Part shown: positions 1 through 6,956 of the stretch, piece by piece | Layout: each line of letters begins with the position of its first letter | How positions within the stretch are numbered: position 1 is the first letter of the stretch | NCBI GenBank assembly: GCA_030666935.1 | Contig: DAOUWX010000070.1 | Location: 1-8,451 of the forward strand | Reading direction: 5' to 3' | DNA from: Atribacterota bacterium | GTDB taxonomy: Bacteria > Atribacterota > Phoenicimicrobiia > Phoenicimicrobiales > Phoenicimicrobiaceae | DNA length: 8,451 nucleotides | Notes under the pieces: model-generated | Databases searched by the model: none | What the model saw: only the letters and a program-made list of their open reading frames with translations | What the model was told of the DNA's origin: nothing | Translations under genes and position numbers: made by a program

Positions 1-699
1 AAACCTTTTAAAAATGTAAAAAAGATATACATAATAAACATAGCAGAGAAAATGACCCTTGAAGCATCAAATTGTTTATTAAAAACCATTGAAGAACCAC
101 CTTATTACGCAATAATAATTCTTCTTTGCTCACAGATAGATTCAATTTTGCCTACTATAGTCTCACGTTGCCAGATAGTAAATTTTGGATTAATATCCTC
201 CTATAAAATAAGAGAGTTTTTATTAAATAAAAATAATGATTTAGAAAAAGAGAAAGCTGAGATAATTTCCAAATTAGCTCAAGGGAGCATTGGAAATGCT
301 TCAAGATTGTTATCAGATAAGGAATATTTTACGAGAAGAGAAGAAATATTAAACTACCTATCAGCAATATCTCCTGGAAAATACGGTGACGATATTTTTA
401 CAAAAGCTGGAAGGATAGTATCTGAAATATATAGAATAGAAGAGATTTTAGAAATGATAAAATTATGGTATCGGGATATTTTAATTATTAAAAATACAGG
501 AGACCAAAAGCATGTTACCAACTGCGATAAATTAGAAATACTTATTGAAAAATCTAAAATCTATTCTCAAGAAATTCTAATTGATATTTTGGATTATTTA
601 GAACAGATAGAAGAATATTTGATAAAAAATGTAAATACACGTCTTATTCTAGAAAGATTATATATAAAGATGGTAGGTGTTGAGTATTGCCTAAGGTAA
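1..699 (+). CDS. holB: DNA polymerase III delta' subunit, 5'-truncated by window edge
   Basis: Clamp-loader subunit of the replicative polymerase; delta' works with DnaX and delta to load the sliding clamp. The frame is open from base 1, so the gene begins before the window and 232 C-terminal residues are visible. The visible part opens with a Walker-B-region-like segment (KKIYIINIAEKM) running into LEASNCLLKTIEEPP, the classic DnaX/HolB signature. The SRC motif follows at visible residues 55-57 (TIVSRCQ); in this family its arginine acts in trans on the neighbouring ATPase. The remaining, mostly helical part fits the lid and collar domains. The Met at base 52 lies inside the conserved block and is not the start. 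The last 13 bases overlap the next gene, suggesting translational coupling. DnaX is the alternative, but the short C-terminus and the ricT neighbour favour HolB. Confidence 0.93.
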   Translation, partial: KPFKNVKKIYIINIAEKMTLEASNCLLKTIEEPPYYAIIILLCSQIDSILPTIVSRCQIVNFGLISSYKIREFLLNKNNDLEKEKAEIISKLAQGSIGNASRLLSDKEYFTRREEILNYLSAISPGKYGDDIFTKAGRIVSEIYRIEEILEMIKLWYRDILIIKNTGDQKHVTNCDKLEILIEKSKIYSQEILIDILDYLEQIEEYLIKNVNTRLILERLYIKMVGVEYCLR

Positions 700-1535
700 C
701 TGGTTTAAAATTTGCCAAAACAAATTATATCTATTATTTTAAAATTAATAATAAAATTAGATTAAAGAAAGCCGATATTTGTTTAGTAAAAACAGCTATT
801 GGTTTAGATTTGGGCAAAGTAGTGATTCCTTACAAATATATAAAAAATGATGAAATAGATACCCCGCTTAAAAATGTAATTAGAAAAGCGAATAAAGAGG
901 ATTTTAAAAAACTTGAAATAATAAGGAGAGAGGAAATTGATGCATTAAATATCTGTAAGGAGAAGATTAAAAGATACAATTTGCCTATGAAATTAGTTTA
1001 CGTAAAGTATTTATTTGATAAAAGTCGTCTAATATTCTATTTTGTTTCTACTCAACGAATAGATTTTCGAGAATTGGTTAAAGACTTAGCAAAAATCTTT
1101 AAAACTAAAATCGAGCTGAGACAGATTGGAGTAAGAGATGGAACAAAATTAATAGGTGGAATGGGGATTTGCGGGAGAGAAATATGTTGCGCTTCCTACA
1201 TTCAAAAATTTACTCCAATTCATATTAATATGGCAAAAATACAAAAAATTGCCTTGAATCAATCTAAAGTATCAGGCCTTTGCGGTAGATTAATGTGTTG
1301 CCTATCTTACGAATCTGAGTTTTATAAAGAGTGCCTAAAAAAGTATCCCAAATTGAGAGATAATATTAAAACAGAAAAAGGCATAGGAAAAGTCATAGAA
1401 ATAAATGTATTAAAAAAATATATTATAGTCGAATTAGAAAGTGATCCCAATAGCAAGAACGGTGGTATTAAGAAAAGAATTAAGGTACCCGAAGAAGAAT
1501 TAGAAGAGCTCGTAATAAAAAATAAAAGTAAGTAA
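687..1535 (+). CDS. ricT: PSP1 / RicT (YaaT) family protein
   Basis: 282 residues, close to the usual length of B. subtilis YaaT/RicT. In B. subtilis RicT forms the Y-complex with RicA and RicF, carries Fe-S clusters and helps RNase Y mature selected mRNAs. The PSP1 domain fills the middle, with GVRDGTKLIGGMGICG around residues 148-163. Two CX4CC clusters are visible, Cys162/167/168 and Cys199/204/205, plus Cys216; they are the likely metal ligands. The C-terminus is highly charged. The start is TTG at 687: an in-frame TGA at 681 rules out extension, and GGTAGGTG at 672-679 can serve as ribosome binding site inside the end of holB. Coupling to holB is the conserved Firmicutes arrangement. Whether the Ric partners exist here cannot be seen, so the exact role is inferred from the family. 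Confidence 0.92.
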   Translation: MPKVTGLKFAKTNYIYYFKINNKIRLKKADICLVKTAIGLDLGKVVIPYKYIKNDEIDTPLKNVIRKANKEDFKKLEIIRREEIDALNICKEKIKRYNLPMKLVYVKYLFDKSRLIFYFVSTQRIDFRELVKDLAKIFKTKIELRQIGVRDGTKLIGGMGICGREICCASYIQKFTPIHINMAKIQKIALNQSKVSGLCGRLMCCLSYESEFYKECLKKYPKLRDNIKTEKGIGKVIEINVLKKYIIVELESDPNSKNGGIKKRIKVPEEELEELVIKNKSK

Positions 1536-1614
1536 AATAATAAAGGTGATGAGTAGATCGATTAACCTATAGACGCCAAAATGAAACAGTATATATTATA
1601 TAGCAAAGAAAAAG

Positions 1615-1719
1615 GCGGATAGCGGATAGTGTAGAAGATACAATGATGAGTAATAAAACTATAGTTCCAAATTTACAAAAAAAGATTTCTTGTTACAAGT
1701 TATACATTACACAATTAGA
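1615..1719. repeat. Degenerate heptad (7-bp) tract, ricT-trmN6 gap
   Basis: Opens with an exact tandem copy of GCGGATA (1615 and 1622) followed by GTG. Later words on the same 7-bp register include ATGATGA (1643), GTAATAA (1650), GTTACAA (1692), GTTATAC (1699) and ATTACAC (1706). These belong to families seen again at 6731-6786 (TAATGAG and GTTACGG-like words) and 8404-8424 (GTTGCAA). The middle of the tract (1657-1691) is poor and may be only A/T-rich filler. Confidence 0.55.
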
Positions 1720-1726
1720 CTGCTAA

Positions 1727-1782
1727 TTAACTTAATTAACTTAATTAATTGGTGAATTGGTGAATTGACTAATTGATTCATT
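1727..1782. repeat. 9-bp and 8-bp direct repeats, ricT-trmN6 gap
   Basis: Two exact copies of TTAACTTAA (1727 and 1736) lead into an 8-bp array: AATTAATT (1743), GGTGAATT (1751 and 1759), GACTAATT (1767) and GATTCATT (1775). The octads belong to the same family as the six-unit arrays at 6851-6898 and, inverted, 8314-8361. Confidence 0.75.
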
Positions 1783-1835
1783 ACTTAATCTAAAATTGTG
1801 ATTTTTAGTTTTTCGTTTTAAATTTTTTCGCTTTA

Positions 1836-1841
1836 TATAAT
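1836..1841 (+). promoter_or_regulatory. Candidate -10 box for trmN6-rsmI
   Basis: A perfect TATAAT lies 36 bases before the trmN6 start, the right distance for a short leader. No good -35 is visible at 16-19 bp upstream, where the sequence is the T-rich repeat tract containing TTTTTCG words (1802-1834). The long gap after ricT makes a separate promoter likely, but in such A/T-rich sequence a lone -10 match is weak evidence. Confidence 0.4.
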
Positions 1842-1877
1842 GTGATAGATAAATAATGTAGTAAATGATAGAAAAAT

Positions 1878-2564
1878 ATGATTATACTCCGTAATAATGA
1901 AAAAATCGAAGATCTAGAAGATAAAGGACTAAAAATTATTCAGGCAAACGATTCATATCGTTTTTCAGTAGATTCTATTTTACTGCTCAATTTTATTAGA
2001 GTTAAAAACTATGAAAAAATTGCTGATTTAGGTACTGGTTCTGGAATAATCCCTCTGCTTCTGTTTGGTAAAAGTAAAGGCTTATCTATTTATGGAATTG
2101 AGATACAAAAAGATTTAGCGGATATGGCCAGGAGAAGTGTAGAATTAAATAAATTACAAAATGATATAACTATAATTCAAGAAGATTTTAGAAACCTAAA
2201 AAATATTTTTAGAAATCAGGAATTTGATGTAGTAGTAAGCAACCCTCCTTATATTTCTCTGGGGCAGGGGAAGATTAATCCTTCGAGTAGTAGAGCCATT
2301 GCCCGGCACGAAATAAAAGGTGATTTAGAGGACATAATTTACGTAAGTAATTATTTGCTAAAGAATAAGGGAAGAATTTATTTAATTTATAGAAGTGCGA
2401 AACTAATAAAATTAGTAATAGCTTTAAAAAAATATGGTATCGAACCAAAGGTTGTAAAATTCATTCATCCCCGGCAAGGAGAAAATGCAAATCTTGTATT
2501 ATTAGAGGGAATAAAAGGGGGAAAAGAAGAATTAAAAATCGAGAATCCTATATTTCAATATTGA
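1878..2564 (+). CDS. trmN6: tRNA1(Val) adenine-N6 methyltransferase family (TrmN6/YabB)
   Basis: 228-residue Rossmann-fold SAM-dependent methyltransferase. Motif I is DLGTGSG at residues 50-56, the acidic ribose-binding residue is probably Glu75 (YGIEIQ), and the N6-adenine catalytic motif NPPY is at 122-125. The N-terminus (NEKIEDL, then KIIQANDSYRFSVDSILL) matches the YabB/TrmN6 pattern preceding motif I, which supports the ATG at 1878. An in-frame TAG at 1869 prevents extension. The ribosome binding site is poor. E. coli TrmN6 modifies A37 of tRNA1(Val); the exact tRNA here is inferred. Position before rsmI matches B. subtilis yabB-yabC. Generic N6-MTases such as PrmC share NPPY, but the N-terminus and neighbourhood favour TrmN6. 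Confidence 0.9.
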   Translation: MIILRNNEKIEDLEDKGLKIIQANDSYRFSVDSILLLNFIRVKNYEKIADLGTGSGIIPLLLFGKSKGLSIYGIEIQKDLADMARRSVELNKLQNDITIIQEDFRNLKNIFRNQEFDVVVSNPPYISLGQGKINPSSSRAIARHEIKGDLEDIIYVSNYLLKNKGRIYLIYRSAKLIKLVIALKKYGIEPKVVKFIHPRQGENANLVLLEGIKGGKEELKIENPIFQY

Positions 2565-2591
2565 CGAAAAAAGTGGAGATGAATAAGTGTT

Positions 2592-3455
2592 TTGGATAAA
2601 AATGAAACAAGGGGAATTTTATACATTTGCGGGACACCTATAGGAAATTTAGAAGATATAACCTTAAGGGCTTTAAAGATTTTAAAAAAGGTAAAATTGA
2701 TTGCAGCTGAAGATACCAGACATACAAAAAAATTATTAAATCATTACCAGATAAATACAAAAGTTACAAGCTACTATGAATATAATAAATTTAAAAAAGC
2801 TCCCTATTTGTTAGAAATATTGAAAAATGGTCAAGATATCGCTCTGGTATCCGATGCAGGCATGCCGGGAATTTCCGACCCAGGATATATATTGATAAAT
2901 TTAACCTTGAAAAATAATATAAAAATAATACCTGTACCCGGTGTTTCGGCATTGATAACTGCTTTAGTTATATCAGGATTACCTACCGATAAGTTTGTTT
3001 TTGAGGGATTTTTGCCCCGTAAAATTAAAGAGAGGAAGAGATATTATAAGAGTATAGAAAATGAAGAGAGAACCATTATTTTCTATGAAACCCCGCATAG
3101 ACTAAAAAAGGCACTTAAAGATATGCTGGATGTTTGGGGAGAGAGAAAAATAGTTATAGCTCGTGAGTTGACCAAGATGTACGAAGAGATAATTAGAGGA
3201 AATCTGAGCCAGGTTATAACCGAAATAAATACAAAAGAGATAAAAGGTGAAATTACCCTGGTTGTTCAGGGGGGAATTAAGAAAAAAGAAAACGATATAA
3301 TAGATTTTTTAAAAGATGAATGTATAATGCAAGAATATTTAAAAAAATTAAAAAAACAGGGTTATTCAAATAAAGATATAATAAAAATTACTCAGGAAAA
3401 ATTAAATATTCCAAAGAATCTAATATATAAAAAATTATTAGAAATGAAAAAATAG
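2592..3455 (+). CDS. rsmI: 16S rRNA (cytidine-1402 2'-O)-methyltransferase RsmI
   Basis: 287 residues, normal for the family. RsmI uses SAM to methylate the 2'-OH of C1402 in the ribosomal decoding centre. It belongs to the tetrapyrrole-methylase fold: GTPIGNLED at residues 14-22, AEDTRHT at 39-45, SDAGMPGISDPG at 87-98, PVPGVSA at 114-120, FYETPHR at 164-170 and RELTK at 191-195 are all family hallmarks. The start is TTG: an in-frame TGA at 2580 blocks extension, and GGAGAT (2575-2580) lies 11 bases upstream. It follows trmN6 by 27 bp and is almost certainly co-transcribed. The stop codon TAG (3453-3455) runs directly into a repeat tract: its last two bases are the first two of a heptad array. 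Confidence 0.97.
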   Translation: MDKNETRGILYICGTPIGNLEDITLRALKILKKVKLIAAEDTRHTKKLLNHYQINTKVTSYYEYNKFKKAPYLLEILKNGQDIALVSDAGMPGISDPGYILINLTLKNNIKIIPVPGVSALITALVISGLPTDKFVFEGFLPRKIKERKRYYKSIENEERTIIFYETPHRLKKALKDMLDVWGERKIVIARELTKMYEEIIRGNLSQVITEINTKEIKGEITLVVQGGIKKKENDIIDFLKDECIMQEYLKKLKKQGYSNKDIIKITQEKLNIPKNLIYKKLLEMKK

Positions 3456-3509
3456 CGAAAAATGCAAAGCGAAAAGCGCAAAACCAAAGCTCAAAACTTA
3501 AAATTAAGA
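3454..3509. repeat. Heptad tract starting at the rsmI stop codon
   Basis: Eight consecutive 7-bp units: AGCGAAA (3454 and 3468), AATGCAA (3461), AGCGCAA (3475), AACCAAA (3482), GCTCAAA (3489), ACTTAAA (3496) and ATTAAGA (3503). The family recurs at 8192-8226, with an exact AGCGCAA and ACTTAAA, and in opposite orientation at 3686-3706 and 7482-7502. Confidence 0.8.
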
Positions 3510-3776
3510 AAATATTTAAAGTTCTAATTATATTTTCTCGCTTAAAATCATAAGCTTTAATGTAATAGTAGAGTTCCATTTAAAGAACTTACAAAGATGA
3601 ATAAAAAATATTTAAGATGAATTAAAAAGCAATACGCAATACGATATGCGATATACGAATAAAAAGTTTTTAGTTTTAAATTATGGTTTTGCGCTTTGCG
3701 CTTTAAGTTTTTAGCTTTTTAATTTACTTCAGACCCATACGCTAAAATATTACACAAGTAGGAAAGGTAAATAACT
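3456..3776. other. Non-coding gap between rsmI and metG, repeat-filled
   Basis: 321 bases flanked internally by mirrored heptad tracts (3454-3509 and 3630-3741). The middle, 3510-3629, is A/T-rich with a weak GTTC/GAAC stem near 3572-3591 and no recognisable gene. I see no clear intrinsic terminator for rsmI and no convincing two-box promoter for metG; TAAAAT at 3743-3748 is the best -10-like string. Confidence 0.7.
3630..3741. repeat. Heptad tract upstream of metG
   Basis: Sixteen units hold one 7-bp register although the word type changes. Early units are CAATACG (3630 and 3637), ATATGCG (3644) and ATATACG (3651). Middle units are AGTTTTT (3665) and AGTTTTA (3672). Later units are GTTTTGC (3686), GCTTTGC (3693), GCTTTAA (3700), GTTTTTA (3707) and GCTTTTT (3714), with CCATACG at 3735. 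The GCTTTGC block is the reverse complement of the AGCGAAA/AGCGCAA family at 3454-3481. Confidence 0.8.
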
Positions 3777-5696
3777 ATGGATGAAAAAAAAGTATCTAAA
3801 AAAACATTTTATATAACCACTCCTATATATTATGTAAATGATGTGCCACATATCGGACACGCCTATACCACTATAGCCGCAGATGTTCTGGCAAGATATA
3901 AAAAATTATCAGGATATGATGTTCTGTTTTCCACCGGTACAGATGAACATGGTCAAAAGATTGCTCGTTCAGCAGAAAAGGTAAATATAACTCCTTTGGA
4001 GCTGGCAGATAAGGTGGTATTAAAATTTAAAGATCTCTGGCCCTTGCTAAATATAAAATATGATGATTTCATACGCACAACTGAACCAAGACATATTAAA
4101 GTAGTTCAAGAAATATTTAATAAATTGTATGAAAAAGGTGATATTTACAAAAGTGAATATGAGGGTTGGTATTGCGTCCCCTGTGAGACCTTTTGGACTG
4201 AGACTCAGTTGACGAATGAAACATGTCCTACTTGTGGGAAGAAGATTGAAAAGATAAAAGAGGAAAGCTATTTCTTCAAAATGTCAAAATATCAAGATCA
4301 GATATTATCATATTTTGAAAAAAATCCTCAATGCATTCAACCGAAAGCAAGAAGAAATGAAATTATAAGTTTTGTAAAGGGCGGCCTTAAAGATCAAAGC
4401 ATAACCAGGACAAAAAAAAGCCTAAAGTGGGGTATAGATGTCCCTTTTGATAATAATCATGTAATTTATGTCTGGTATGATGCTTTATTAAATTACATTA
4501 CAGTAGCAGGATATAATATGGATAATAAGAAATTTGAAAAATATTGGCCGGCAGATGTTCATCTGGTTGGAAAAGATATATTGAGATTCCATACTGTTAT
4601 CTGGTTTACCATGTTAATGGCAGCCGGGATTGAACCTCCCCGAATGGTCTTTGCTCATGGTTGGTGGACTATAGAGGGAGAAAAAATGTCAAAATCTAAA
4701 GGAAATGTAGTAGATCCTTATAAAACGATAGAAGAATATGGTGCCGATGCCTTTAGATATTTTTTGATGAGAGAGGTTTCCTTTGGGCAGGATGGTAATT
4801 TTTCTAAAGATTATTTAATTAATAGATTAAATTATGACTTAGCTAATGATTTAGGGAATTTAGTAAGTAGAACTGTAGCGATGATTACCCAATACTTTGA
4901 TAAAATAATTCCTCAAACGGGGATAAAAAAAGAAGAGTACGATGTAGAGTTAAAAAATTATGCTTTAAAAACTATAAAAAAGTATTATACTCAAATGAAT
5001 AATTTAGCTCTAAACGCAGCCTTAGAAACTATCTGGCAATTCATAAGAAGAACTAATAAATATATTGATCAAACTGAGCCCTGGATATTAGGGCGCAACA
5101 GTTCACAAAAGGAAAGGTTGTCTACTATTTTATATAATTTGGCTGAATCTATACGCTTATCTACCATTTTAATTTATCCCTTTATGCCGGTAAAAACAAA
5201 AGAAATTTGGGAACAGTTAGGATTAGAAAGTGATTTAGAAAAAATAAGGTTTAATGAAGATGTTTCTTGGGGAAAATTAAAATCAGGAATTCTGGTTAAG
5301 CCGGGGGAAATAATCTTTCCGAGGATTGATAATAAAAGGAAAATCTCAAAAGAAGTAAAAGAAGATAAAGTTAATATCATATCTTATGATGAATTTAAAA
5401 AAATCGATTTAAAAGTAGGAAAAGTTATTTCTGCTGAAGAAGTACAAGGAACAGATAAATTACTCAAATTAGAAATAAGTTTAGGGTCAGAAACAAGAAC
5501 TATTGTAGCTGGAGTAAAAAAGCATTACTCTGCGGAAGAAATATTGGGGAAGAAAATAATAATAATAACTAATTTACAACCTGTAAAGCTTAGGGGAATA
5601 GATTCTCAGGGTATGCTTTTAGCTGCGGTTAATAAAGATGATGTAGTTTTATTAACTATAGATAAAGATATTACTGAAGGAAGCAAAATACAATAA
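3777..5696 (+). CDS. metG: Methionyl-tRNA synthetase with C-terminal tRNA-binding domain
   Basis: 639-residue class I aminoacyl-tRNA synthetase charging tRNA-Met, needed for both initiation and elongation. The HIGH motif is at residues 25-28 and KMSKS at 303-307. The connective-peptide zinc knuckle is complete: Cys133/Cys136 (CVPC) and Cys150/Cys153 (CPTC). The anticodon-binding helical domain follows, with typical LANDLGNLVSRT (355-366) and YIDQTEPW (429-436). Residues about 537-639 form the OB-fold tRNA-binding domain that mediates dimerisation in bacterial MetRS. The ATG at 3777 has AGGAAAGG nine bases upstream, and an in-frame TAA at 3768 blocks extension. B. subtilis metS occupies the same relative place downstream of rsmI. 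The tatD gene that often follows is absent. Confidence 0.98.
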   Translation: MDEKKVSKKTFYITTPIYYVNDVPHIGHAYTTIAADVLARYKKLSGYDVLFSTGTDEHGQKIARSAEKVNITPLELADKVVLKFKDLWPLLNIKYDDFIRTTEPRHIKVVQEIFNKLYEKGDIYKSEYEGWYCVPCETFWTETQLTNETCPTCGKKIEKIKEESYFFKMSKYQDQILSYFEKNPQCIQPKARRNEIISFVKGGLKDQSITRTKKSLKWGIDVPFDNNHVIYVWYDALLNYITVAGYNMDNKKFEKYWPADVHLVGKDILRFHTVIWFTMLMAAGIEPPRMVFAHGWWTIEGEKMSKSKGNVVDPYKTIEEYGADAFRYFLMREVSFGQDGNFSKDYLINRLNYDLANDLGNLVSRTVAMITQYFDKIIPQTGIKKEEYDVELKNYALKTIKKYYTQMNNLALNAALETIWQFIRRTNKYIDQTEPWILGRNSSQKERLSTILYNLAESIRLSTILIYPFMPVKTKEIWEQLGLESDLEKIRFNEDVSWGKLKSGILVKPGEIIFPRIDNKRKISKEVKEDKVNIISYDEFKKIDLKVGKVISAEEVQGTDKLLKLEISLGSETRTIVAGVKKHYSAEEILGKKIIIITNLQPVKLRGIDSQGMLLAAVNKDDVVLLTIDKDITEGSKIQ

Positions 5697-5727
5697 ATTA
5701 AATTACCACCCATGAAAAAAATACTCA

Positions 5728-5734
5728 AGGAGGG
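5728..5734 (+). promoter_or_regulatory. Strong Shine-Dalgarno for the transglycosylase
   Basis: AGGAGGG sits six bases before the ATG at 5741, a near-ideal site. It selects this start over the out-of-frame ATG at 5712, which has no such site. Confidence 0.85.
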
Positions 5735-5740
5735 ATATTT

Positions 5741-6670
5741 ATGGCTACTGCAAAAAGTAAAGGAGAAAAAGTTGATATGTCAAATTCGTTTAGAGAAAAT
5801 ATTAACAAAAATCTCGGATTAATATTTATAATTTTTATGTGTATCATAATTATCTTATTTGTTAATCTGCAGATAAAAGTTAATAACTTAAGTTTACAAG
5901 CAGAAAAATATATTGAAAATGTTAACTTAAAGAATGAAGAGATAATTAATGAAGTGGAAAACTTAAGCAGGCAAACAGAAAAATATATTGAAAATATTAA
6001 TCTGAATAATGAGAAGACAATTAGCAGAATAGAAGATTTATCTAATGAAGTAAAAAAATATAGTCAAGTGAAAATTAGTAGAGATCAATTTACAGAAATC
6101 TATATGCAATTACAAGAATTAACTGGAATGATTTCCAATGAAGTTAAAAGAGAATATTATATTACAAAAGCAGTAAAGGAAATTTCTAAAAATAATTCTA
6201 CCTTAGACAGTAAATCTATATACGAGATATCTAAAACTATTTATGAAGAATCCATAAGATACAATTTTAATCCCTTATTAATAACTGCCATAATAAAAAC
6301 AGAAAGCAATTACGATCCCAAAGCCATTTCAGATTCTTATGCTTATGGATTGTGTCAGGTAAGAAGATTCATTGCCCCAGAGTTAGCGGGAAATATTGGT
6401 ATTGAATGGGATGGCGCAGAAAAGACATTATTCGATCCCATTAAAAACATTAAAATCGGAGTATATTATTTATCTATGTTAAATAGAAATTTTAATGATT
6501 TAAAAACCGCTGTCATTGCCTATAACCAAGGACCATACAATGTACAGGAACGGTTAACTAACAACCAGGAATTGCCTGATAATTATGTGAACAAGGTATT
6601 AAACTACTATGCTGATTTAAGAGGATTTAGTTTAGAAGAAGTGCAAAACGAGATTAAAGCTACTGATTAA
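5741..6670 (+). CDS. Membrane-anchored lytic transglycosylase (SLT domain)
   Basis: 309 residues. A short charged N-terminus is followed by one membrane segment at about residues 25-43 (signal anchor, no lipobox), then a charged coiled-coil stalk to about 130, and a goose-lysozyme-like SLT domain at about 160-295. The catalytic Glu is probably Glu188 in IKTESNYDP; the next motif is YGLCQV (202-207), where the family usually has GLMQ, and AYNQGP at 260-265 matches the usual AYNAGP. Such enzymes cleave the MurNAc-GlcNAc bond of peptidoglycan, leaving 1,6-anhydro ends; the domain should face outward. The stalk contains a 25-residue duplication (residues 49-98). The gene starts 44 bp after metG with no terminator between, so read-through from metG is likely. 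The specific cellular role (growth, secretion-system assembly or recycling) cannot be told. Confidence 0.9.
   Translation: MATAKSKGEKVDMSNSFRENINKNLGLIFIIFMCIIIILFVNLQIKVNNLSLQAEKYIENVNLKNEEIINEVENLSRQTEKYIENINLNNEKTISRIEDLSNEVKKYSQVKISRDQFTEIYMQLQELTGMISNEVKREYYITKAVKEISKNNSTLDSKSIYEISKTIYEESIRYNFNPLLITAIIKTESNYDPKAISDSYAYGLCQVRRFIAPELAGNIGIEWDGAEKTLFDPIKNIKIGVYYLSMLNRNFNDLKTAVIAYNQGPYNVQERLTNNQELPDNYVNKVLNYYADLRGFSLEEVQNEIKATD
5885..6067 (+). repeat. 75-bp in-frame tandem duplication in the stalk
   Basis: Two 75-bp units (5885-5959 and 5960-6034) encode related 25-residue segments, each containing EKYIEN and beginning NLS. A partial third unit (6035-6067) begins DLSNEVKKYSQ. The DNA shares long identical runs around the EKYIEN codons, so the duplication is fairly recent or kept similar. 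It lengthens the coiled-coil spacer between membrane and catalytic domain. Confidence 0.85.
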
Positions 6671-6673
6671 AAT

Positions 6674-6718
6674 AGTCGTTAGTTAGTGAATAAATCTAGT
6701 GTGGAGCGTACAGCGTTT
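6674..6718. repeat. Short heptad words (AGTCGTT and AGCGTAC families)
   Basis: AGTCGTT (6674) and AGTTAGT (6681) are followed by GAATAAA. AGCGTAC (6705) and AGCGTTT (6712) form a second pair. The AGTCGTT/AGTGAAT family recurs at 8362-8396 and inverted at 7533-7551; the AGCGTA family recurs at 7281-7287 and inverted at 7517-7530. Confidence 0.6.
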
Positions 6719-6730
6719 AGAAAAATTCAG

Positions 6731-6786
6731 TGATGAGTAATGTGTAATGAGTAACAGGTTACGGGTTGCAAGTTGCGAGTTTCAAA
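6731..6786. repeat. Eight-unit heptad tract
   Basis: Units TGATGAG (6731), TAATGTG (6738), TAATGAG (6745), TAACAGG (6752), TTACGGG (6759), TTGCAAG (6766), TTGCGAG (6773) and TTTCAAA (6780) follow one another without a break. Each unit resembles its neighbours more than distant units, so the word drifts gradually along the tract. A further exact pair, TTTTGTA, is at 6825 and 6832. Confidence 0.8.
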
Positions 6787-6850
6787 TTTAAAAAAGCCTT
6801 TATTTACAGTGAACTAAAAACTAGTTTTGTATTTTGTATTTCTTGTCTTT

Positions 6851-6898
6851 AATCGGTCAATCGGTCAATCGGCAAATTGGTCAATTAGCTAATTTGCT
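6851..6898. repeat. Six-unit octad (8-bp) array next to the riboswitch promoter
   Basis: Six 8-bp units in perfect register: AATCGGTC (6851 and 6859), AATCGGCA (6867), AATTGGTC (6875), AATTAGCT (6883) and AATTTGCT (6891). The array ends two bases before the -35 element at 6901. An array of the same length and unit number lies inverted at 8314-8361. Confidence 0.88.
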
Positions 6899-6900
6899 TA

Positions 6901-6929
6901 TTGTAAAGAATCCAAAAAAGTGATATAAT
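6901..6929 (+). promoter_or_regulatory. Extended -10 promoter for the FMN riboswitch-ribU transcript
   Basis: TTGTAA (-35, 4 of 6 to consensus) at 6901-6906 is followed by a 17-bp spacer and a perfect TATAAT at 6924-6929. TG at 6921-6922 makes it an extended -10. Transcription should begin near 6936, about 20 bases before the aptamer's P1 helix. This is the best promoter in the window. Confidence 0.82.
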
Positions 6930-6956
6930 TTCTTAAAATAGAATATTGAAGATTAA

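Larger units (their letters stand above)
1536..1877. other. Non-coding gap between ricT and trmN6, repeat-filled
   Basis: 342 bases without a credible gene. I see no intrinsic terminator after ricT. The content is short-period repeat tracts (listed separately) and a good -10 box near the trmN6 end. B. subtilis has yabA at this position; nothing resembling it is present. Confidence 0.75.
6671..6900. other. Non-coding stretch between transglycosylase and riboswitch promoter
   Basis: 230 bases with no gene and no convincing intrinsic terminator. Nearly all of it can be divided into short-period words, listed as separate repeat entries. A perfect palindrome AAAACTAGTTTT lies at 6817-6828 but has no GC-rich stem. 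Confidence 0.7.

Noticed and set aside
52..54. ATG as the start of holB
   Set aside because: The conserved DnaX/HolB block begins upstream and the frame is open to base 1, so this is an internal Met.
3388..3579. 63-codon open frame on the - strand
   Set aside because: Overlaps the end of rsmI and a heptad tract; low-complexity Phe/Ile/Leu-rich product, no ribosome binding site.
3454..3741. Insertion sequence or MITE with terminal inverted repeats
   Set aside because: The inverted blocks are imperfect and made of the general repeat words; no target-site duplication or transposase trace was seen.
5174..5380. 68-codon open frame on the - strand
   Set aside because: Lies wholly inside metG on the opposite strand; no family resemblance or initiation signals.
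5712..5822. Short + strand frame of 36 codons starting ATG
   Set aside because: Lacks its own ribosome binding site and overlaps the start of the well-supported transglycosylase in another frame.
6817..6828. Palindrome AAAACTAGTTTT as a terminator after the transglycosylase
   Set aside because: Only 12 bp, A/T-rich and with no loop, so it is unlikely to end transcription.
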